The notes under the pieces are model-generated. The model did not search any database and had not been told where the DNA came from. It saw only the letters and a program-made list of their open reading frames with translations. Shown here one piece after another: positions 57,547 through 64,000 of a stretch of DNA of 64,000 bases (its first letter is position 1; every line of letters begins with the position of its first letter). This stretch comes from Dallia pectoralis (Eukaryota; Chordata; Actinopteri; Esociformes; Umbridae). The DNA lies in assembly GCA_029465975.1 (NCBI GenBank), contig CM055737.1:17568574-17632573 (forward strand). The letters run 5' to 3'. The position numbers and the translations under genes were made by a program.

Positions 57547-57618
57547 AGCAGAGTGGCGCAGCGGAAGCGTGCTGGGCCCATAACCCAGAGGTCGATGGAT
57601 CGAAACCATCCTCTGCTA
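57547..57618 (+). tRNA. tRNA-iMet-CAT: R82: initiator tRNA-Met (CAT), canonical
   Basis: Exact M1; 373 bp to R83. Confidence 0.95.
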
Positions 57619-57919
57619 AGAAGATATACTTCTAGCAACTGAAAACCAACACCATACGAAAATGTTGGAGTTCAGGCTTTTTCTTAAACAGAGGAAACAC
57701 ATAACTCTTATTACCTGTTTTTTAAATGAGTTTTCAAAATGGATTTATCATTGATAGTTTGTTAATGCATTTACTGTGGACATTTCACAACATTATTTAA
57801 ATTATTTAACAGAGTGAACAATGCAGCGATTTCAGCATGTGGACCCAGTAGTCTGATAGCTATGACGTCAGTTTCTTGCACAAAGAGCTCTGTGATTGAG
57901 TCTTGGCATCTTTACCATC

Positions 57920-57991
57920 AGCAGAGTGGCGCAGCGGAAGCGTGCTGGGCCCATAACCCAGAGGACGATGGATTGAAACCACCCTCTGCAA
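57920..57991 (+). pseudogene. R83: mosaic iMet, canonical D arm, M2a T arm, T72A
   Basis: A14 present; the terminal A1:T72 pair is lost. Confidence 0.8.
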
Positions 57992-58343
57992 AGGCGATAT
58001 CTTCTAGAAACCACCAACATCAAAAAGATTTAGGAGTTCAGTCTTCTTCTACTTGTAGCAACTGAAAACCAACAACATACAAAAATGTAGGAGTTCAGGC
58101 TTTTTCTTAAACAGAGGAAACACATAACTCTTATTACCTGTTTTTAAATGAGTTTTCAAAATGGATTTATCATTGATAGTTTGTTAATGCATTTACTGTG
58201 GACATTTCACAACATTATTTAAATTATCTAACAGAGAAAGAACAATGCAGCGATATCGGCATGTAGTCCCAGTAGTCTGATAGCTATGACGTCAGTTTCT
58301 TGCACAAAGAGCTCTGTGATTGAGTCTTGGCATCTTTACCATC

Positions 58344-58413
58344 AGCAGAGTGGCGCAGCGGGCGTGCTGGGCCCATAACCCAGAGGTCGATGGATCGAAA
58401 CCATCCTCTGCTA
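58344..58413 (+). tRNA. R84: near-canonical iMet, D loop short by AA
   Basis: 70 nt; D loop AGCGG only. T arm, anticodon and acceptor canonical. Confidence 0.7.
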
Positions 58414-58714
58414 AGAAGATATACTTCTAGCAACTGAAAACCAACACCATACGAAAATGTTGGAGTTCAGGCTTTTTCTTAAACAGAGGAAACACATAAC
58501 TCTTATTACCTGTTTTTTAAATGAGTTTTCAAAATGGATTTATCATTGATAGTTTGTTAATGCATTTACTGTGGACATTTCACAACATTATTTAAATTAT
58601 CTAACAGAAAGAACAATGCAGCGATATCGGCATGTAGTCCCAGTAGTCTGATAGCTATGACGTCAGTTTCTTGCACAAAGAGCTCTGTGATTGAGTCTTG
58701 GCATCTTTATCATC

Positions 58715-58786
58715 AGCAGAGTGGCGCAGCGGAAGCGTGCTGGGCCCATAACCCAGAGGACTGTGGATTGAAACCACGCTCTGCTA
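58715..58786 (+). pseudogene. R85: mosaic iMet, canonical D arm with M2b T arm
   Basis: T72 retained as in R36. Confidence 0.8.
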
Positions 58787-59141
58787 AGGCGATATACTTC
58801 TAGCAACCGAAAACCACCAACATAAAAGATTTAGGAGTTCAGTCTTCTTCTACTTGTAGCAACTGAAATCCAACAACATACAAAAATGTAGGAGTTCAGG
58901 CTTTTTCTTAAACAGAGGAAACACATAACTCTTATTACCTGTTTTTAAATGAGTTTTCAAAATGGATTTATCATTGATAGTTTGTTAATGCATTTACTGT
59001 GGACATTTCACAACATTATTTAAATTATCTAACAGAAAGAACAATGCAGCGATATCAGCATGTAGTCCCAGTAGTCTGATAGCTATGACGTCAGTTTCTT
59101 GCACAAAGAGCTCTGTGATTGAGTCTTGCATCTTTACCATC

Positions 59142-59212
59142 AGCAGAGTGGCGCAGCGGAAGCGTGCTGGGCCCATAACCCAGAGGACGATGGATGAAAC
59201 CACCCTCTGCTA
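59142..59212 (+). pseudogene. R86: mosaic iMet, canonical D arm, M2a T arm, 1-nt deletion
   Basis: 71 nt; T loop one base short. Confidence 0.8.
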
Positions 59213-59554
59213 AGGCGATATATTTCTAGCAACGAAAACCACCAACATCAAAATTTTTTGGGAGTTCAGGCAACTGAAATCCAACAACATACAAAAATGT
59301 AGGAGTTCAGGCTTTTTCTTAAACAGAGGAAACACATAACTCTTATTACCTGTTTTTTAAATGAGTTTTCAAAATGGATTTATCATTGATAGTTTGTTAA
59401 TGCATTTACTGTGGACATTTCACAACATTATTTAAATTATCTAACAGAAAGAACAATGCAGCGATATCGGCATGTAGTCCCAGTAGTCTGATAGCTATGA
59501 CGTCAGTTTCTTGCACAAAGAGCTCTGTGATTGAGTCTTGGCATCTTTACCATC

Positions 59555-59626
59555 AGCAGAGTGGCGCAGCGGAAGCGTGCTGGGCCCATAACCCAGAGGT
59601 CGATGGATCGAAACCATCCTCTGCTA
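59555..59626 (+). tRNA. tRNA-iMet-CAT: R87: initiator tRNA-Met (CAT), canonical
   Basis: Exact M1; 373 bp to R88. Confidence 0.95.
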
Positions 59627-59927
59627 AGAAGATATACTTCTAGCAACTGAAAACCAACACCATACGAAAATGTTGGAGTTCAGGCTTTTTCTTAAACAGA
59701 GGAAACACATAACTCTTATTACCTGTTTTTTAAATGAGTTTTCAAAATGGATTTATCATTGATAGTTTGTTAATGCATTTACTGTGGACATTTCACAACA
59801 TTATTTAAATTATTTAACAGAAAGAACAATGCAGCGATTTCAGCATGTGGACCCAGTAGTCTGATAGCTATGACGTCAGTTTCTTGCACGAAGAGCTCTG
59901 TGATTGAGTCTTGTCATCTTTACCATC

Positions 59928-59985
59928 AGCAGAGTGGCGCTGCAGCGTGCTGGGCCCATAACCCCATTGAAACCACCCTCTGCTA
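59928..59985 (+). pseudogene. R88: truncated variant iMet (58 nt)
   Basis: D-loop bases and the variable/T-stem 5' strand deleted. Confidence 0.85.
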
Positions 59986-60344
59986 AAGGCGATATATTTC
60001 TAGCAACCGAAAACCACCAACATAAAAAAGATTTAGGAGTTCAGTCTTCTTCTACTTCTAGCAACTGAAATCCAACAACATACAAAAATGTAGGAGTTCA
60101 GGCTTTTCTTAAACAGAGGAAACACATAACTCTTATTACCTGTTTTTTAAATGAGTTTTCAAAATGGATTTATCATTGATAGTTTGTTAATGCATTTACT
60201 GTGGACATTTCACAACATTATTTAAATTATCTAACAGAAAGAACAATGCAGCGATATCGGCATGTAGTCCCAGTAGTCTGATAGCTATGACGTCAGTTTC
60301 TTGCACAAAGAGCTCTGTGATTGAGTCTTGGCATCTTTACCATC

Positions 60345-60416
60345 AGCAGAGTGGCGCAGCGGAAGCGTGCTGGGCCCATAACCCAGAGGACGATGGATTG
60401 AAACCACCCTCTGCTA
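60345..60416 (+). pseudogene. R89: mosaic iMet, canonical D arm with M2a T arm
   Basis: Full length; followed by a scrambled trailer. Confidence 0.8.
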
Positions 60417-60725
60417 AGAAGATATACTTCTAGCAACATAAAATTTTTTTGAAAACCAACACATACGAAAATGTAGGAGTTCAGGTTTTTCTTAAACAGA
60501 GGAAACACATAACTCTTATTACCTGTTTTTTAAATGAGTTTTCAAAATGGATTTATCATTGATAGTTTGTTAATGCATTTACTGTGGACATTTCACAACA
60601 TTATTTAAATTATCTAACAGAAAGAACAATGCAGCGATTTCAGCATGTACCCAGTAGTCTGATAGCTATGACGTCAGTTTCTTGCACAAAGAGCTCTGTG
60701 ATTGAGTCTTGGCATCTTTACCATC

Positions 60726-60795
60726 AGCAGAGTGGCGCAGCGGGCGTGCTGGGCCCATAACCCAGAGGTCGATGGATCGAAACCATCCTCTGCTA
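60726..60795 (+). tRNA. R90: near-canonical iMet, D loop short by AA
   Basis: Same 2-nt deletion as R84 and R98. Confidence 0.7.
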
Positions 60796-61096
60796 AGAAG
60801 ATATACTTCTAGCAACTGAAAACCAACACCATATGAAAATGTTGGAGTTCAGGCATTTTCTTAAACAGAGGAAACACATAACTCTTATTACCTGTTTTTT
60901 AAATGAGTTTTCAAAATGGATTTATCATTGATAGTTTGTTAATGCATTTACTGTGGACATTTCACAACATTATTTAAATTATCTAACAGAAAGAACAATG
61001 CAGCGATATCGGCATGTAGTCCCAGTAGTCTGATAGCTATGACGTCAGTTTCTTGCACAAAGAGCTCTGTGATTGAGTCTTGGCATCTTTACCATC

Positions 61097-61169
61097 AGCA
61101 GAGTGGCGCTGCGGAAGCGTGCTGGGCCCATAACCCAGAGGTCTGATGGATTGAAACCATCCTCTGCTA
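61097..61169 (+). pseudogene. R91: mosaic iMet with 1-nt insertion
   Basis: 73 nt; A14T, C56T, T64 canonical, extra T before the T stem. Confidence 0.8.
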
Positions 61170-61467
61170 AGAAGATATACTTCTAGCAACTGAAAACCAC
61201 CAACATAAAAAATTTGGAGTTCAGGCTTTTTCTTAAACAGAGGAAACACATAACTCTTATTACCTGTTTTTAAATGAGTTTTCAAAATGGATTTATCATT
61301 GATAGTTTGTTAATGCATTTACTGTGGACATTTCACAACATTATTTAAATTATCTAACAGAAAGAACAATGCAGCGATATCGGCATGTAGTCCCAGTAGT
61401 CTGATAGCTATGACGTCAGTTTCTTGCACAAAGAGCTCTGTGATTGAGTCTTGGCATCTTTACCATC

Positions 61468-61526
61468 AGCAGAAGCGTGCTGGGCCCATAACCCAGAGGT
61501 CGATGGATCGAAACCATCCTCTGCTA
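61468..61526 (+). pseudogene. R92: truncated iMet (59 nt), D arm deleted
   Basis: Thirteen bases including the A box are gone; anticodon and T arm canonical. Confidence 0.85.
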
Positions 61527-61825
61527 AGAAGATATACTTCTAGCAACTGAAAACCAACAACATCGAAAATGTAGGAGTTCAGGCTTTTTCTTAAACAGAG
61601 GAAACACATAACTCTTATTACCTGTTTTTAAATGAGTTTTGAAAATGGATTTATCATTGATAGTTTGTTAATGCATTTACTGTGGACATTTCACAACATT
61701 ATTTAAATTATCTAACAGAAAGAACAATGCAGCGATATCGGCATGTAGTCCCAGTAGTCTGATAGCTATGACGTCAGTTTCTTGCACAAAGAGCTCTGTG
61801 ATTGAGTCTTGGCATCTTTACCATC

Positions 61826-61897
61826 AGCAGAGTGGTGCAGCGGAAGCGTGCTGGGCCCATAACCCAGAGGTCGATGGATCGAAACCATCCTCTGCTA
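61826..61897 (+). tRNA. R93: near-canonical iMet, C11T
   Basis: One D-stem/A-box change; otherwise M1. Confidence 0.8.
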
Positions 61898-62196
61898 AGA
61901 AGATATACTTCTAGCAACTGAAAACCAACACATACGAAAATGTAGGAGTTCAGGCTTTTTCTTAAACAGAGGAAACACATAACTCTTATTACCTGTTTTT
62001 AAATGAGTTTTCAAAATGGATTTATCATTGATAGTTTGTTAATGCATTTACTGTGGACATTTCACAACATTATTTAAATTATCTAACAGAAAGAACAATG
62101 CAGCGATATCGGCATGTAGTCCCAGTAGTCTGATAGCTATGACGTCAGTTTCTTGCACAAAGAGCTCTGTGATTGAGTCTTGGCATCTTTACCATC

Positions 62197-62269
62197 AGCA
62201 GAGTGGCGCAGCGGGAAGCGTGCTGGGCCCATAACCCAGAGGACGATGGATTGAAACCACCCTCTGCTA
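62197..62269 (+). pseudogene. R94: mosaic iMet with D-loop insertion
   Basis: 73 nt; A14 present with an extra G in the D loop; T arm M2a. Confidence 0.8.
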
Positions 62270-62625
62270 AGGCGATATACTTCTAGCAACCGAAAACCAC
62301 CAACATAAAAAGATTTAGGAGTTCAGTCTTCTTCTACTTGTAGCAACTGAAATCCAACAACATACAAAAATGTAGGAGTTCAGGTTTTTCTTAAACAGAG
62401 GAAACACATAACTCTTATTACCTGTTTTTAAATGAGTTTTCAAAATGGATTTATCATTGATAGTTTGTTAATGCATTTACTGTGGACATTTCACAACATT
62501 ATTTAAATTATCTAACAGAAAGAACAATGCAGCGATTTCGGCATGTAGTCCCAGTAGTCTGATAGCTATGACGTCAGTTTCTTGCACAAAGAGCTCTGTG
62601 ATTGAGTCTTGTCATCTTTACCATC

Positions 62626-62696
62626 AGCAGAGTGGCGCTGCGGAGCGTGCTGGGCCCATAACCCAGAGGACGATGGATTGAAACCACCCTCTGCTA
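62626..62696 (+). pseudogene. R95: variant iMet tRNA, M2a with 1-nt deletion
   Basis: 71 nt; one D-loop A missing. Confidence 0.8.
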
Positions 62697-63054
62697 AGGC
62701 GATATACTTCTAGCAACCGAAAACCACCACCATAAAATGTTTTTGGAGTTCAGTCTTCTTCTACTTCTAGCAACTGAAATCCAACAACATACAAAAATGT
62801 AGGAGTTCAGGCTTTTTCTTAAACAGAGGAAACACATAACTCTTATTACCTGTTTTTTAAATGAGTTTTCAAAATGGATTTATCATTGATAGTTTGTTAA
62901 TGCATTTACTGTGGACATTTCACAACATTATTTAAATTATCTAACAGAAAGAACAATGCAGCGATATCGGCATGTAGTCCCAGTAGTCTGATAGCTATGA
63001 CGTCAGTTTCTTGCACAAAGAGCTCTGTGATTGAGTCTTGGCATCTTTACCATC

Positions 63055-63126
63055 AGCAGAGTGGCGCAGCGGAAGCGTGCTGGGCCCATAACCCAGAGGT
63101 CGATGGATCGAAACCATCCTCTGCTA
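63055..63126 (+). tRNA. tRNA-iMet-CAT: R96: initiator tRNA-Met (CAT), canonical
   Basis: Exact M1; last exact copy in the window. Confidence 0.95.
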
Positions 63127-63427
63127 AGAAGATATACTTCTAGCAACTGAAAACCAACACCATACGAAAATGTTGGAGTTCAGGCTTTTTCTTAAACAGA
63201 GGAAACACATAACTCTTATTACCTGTTTTTTAAATGAGTTTTCAAAATGGATTTATCATTGATAGTTTGTTAATGCATTTACTGTGGACATTTCACAACA
63301 TTATTTAAATTATCTAACAGAGTGAACAATGCAGCGATTTCAGCATGTAGACCCAGTAGTCTGATAGCTATGACGTCAGTTTCTTGCACAAAGAGCTCTG
63401 TGATTGAGTCTTGTCATCTTTACCATC

Positions 63428-63488
63428 AGCAGAGTGGCGCTGCGTGCTGGGCCCATAACCCAGAGGACGATGGATTGAAACCATGCTA
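63428..63488 (+). pseudogene. R97: truncated variant iMet (61 nt)
   Basis: D arm 3' half and acceptor 3' strand partly deleted. Confidence 0.85.
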
Positions 63489-63839
63489 AGGCGATATACT
63501 TTCTAGCAACCGAAAACCACCAACATAAAAGATTTAGGAGTTCAGTCTTCTCTCTAGCAACTGAAATCCAACAACATACAAAAATGTAGGAGTTCAGGCT
63601 TTTCTTAAACAGAGGAAACACATAACTCTTATTACCTGTTTTTAAATGAGTTTTCAAAATGGATTTATCATTGATAGTTTGTTAATGCATTTACTGTGGA
63701 CATTTCACAACATTATTTAAATTATCTAACAGAAAGAACAATGCAGCGATATCGGCATGTAGTCCCAGTAGTCTGATAGCTATGACGTCAGTTTCTTGCA
63801 CAAAGAGCTCTGTGATTGAGTCTTGGCATCTTTACCATC

Positions 63840-63909
63840 AGCAGAGTGGCGCAGCGGGCGTGCTGGGCCCATAACCCAGAGGTCGATGGATCGAAACCAT
63901 CCTCTGCTA
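63840..63909 (+). tRNA. R98: near-canonical iMet, D loop short by AA
   Basis: Third clean copy of the 2-nt D-loop deletion form. Confidence 0.7.
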
Positions 63910-64000
63910 AGAAGATATACTTCTAGCAACTGAAAACCAACACCATACGAAAATGTTGGAGTTCAGGCTTTTTCTTAAACAGAGGAAACACATAACTCTT

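Larger units (their letters stand above)
52855..64000 (+). repeat. Right arm of tRNA-iMet tandem array, frayed part (R70-R98)
   Basis: The array resumes inside R70. From about 53.7 kb the units carry many more 1-2 nt indels, truncated tRNAs (R72, R73, R78, R88, R92, R97), a recurrent 2-nt D-loop deletion and shortened T runs in the spacer. The window ends inside the spacer after R98, so the array probably continues. Confidence 0.9.

Noticed and set aside
1..64000. CRISPR-like array of regular repeats
   Set aside because: The units are 373-430 bp, contain eukaryotic tRNA genes, and have no short repeat/unique spacer pattern.

Overview
The window is a tandem array of vertebrate initiator tRNA-Met (tRNA-iMet, anticodon CAT) genes interrupted by one endogenous-retrovirus-like insertion. 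The host is inferred to be a vertebrate, most likely a fish or amphibian. The 72-nt tRNA reads as the standard vertebrate iMet (A1:T72, three G:C pairs closing the anticodon loop, A54/A60 in the T loop), and the inserted element has a gammaretrovirus-like layout. The species cannot be named from this sequence.

Layout. 1-2926 and 8510-23569: left arm, 46 tRNA loci (L1-L46), all on the minus strand. 2927-8509: LTR element in the opposite (plus) orientation, flanked by TGTG on both sides. 23570-24069: 500 Ns. 24070-52354: right arm, tRNA loci on the plus strand, very homogeneous. 52355-52854: another 500 Ns. 52855-64000: right arm continues and becomes frayed, with many small indels and truncated tRNAs (loci R1-R98 over the whole right arm). 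The arms diverge from the first gap. By eye there are 144 loci, of which 46 are exact canonical 72-mers.

Unit structure. There are two unit lengths, about 373 bp and about 430 bp. They differ by a diverged 57-bp tandem duplication in the spacer just 3' of the tRNA. The short unit usually carries the canonical gene (class M1). The long unit carries variant copies. Class M2a has A14T, T47A, C56T and T64C. Class M2b has A14T, T47A, G49T, A50G, C56T, T64C, C65G and T72G. Both variant classes lose A14 (A box) and C56 (B box), so they are predicted poor Pol III templates. Mosaic copies joining a canonical D arm to a variant T arm point to gene conversion. Nearly every unit has a perfect TGACGTCA (CRE/ATF site) beginning 57 bp upstream of the tRNA 5' end. 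The 3' trailer has a hairpin and, in M1 units, no T4 run for about 60 nt.

The LTR element has a tRNA-Pro-type primer binding site, a leader with a candidate splice donor, an intact 522-codon gag with PPPY and one CCHC knuckle, and then about 2.3 kb with no recognisable pol or env. It is therefore non-autonomous. The 396 bp shared by the two LTRs look identical, implying a young insertion, but the 5' LTR seems to lack about 240 bp of U3. No other protein-coding gene is supported. The short open frames repeated through the array are read-throughs of the tRNA unit.
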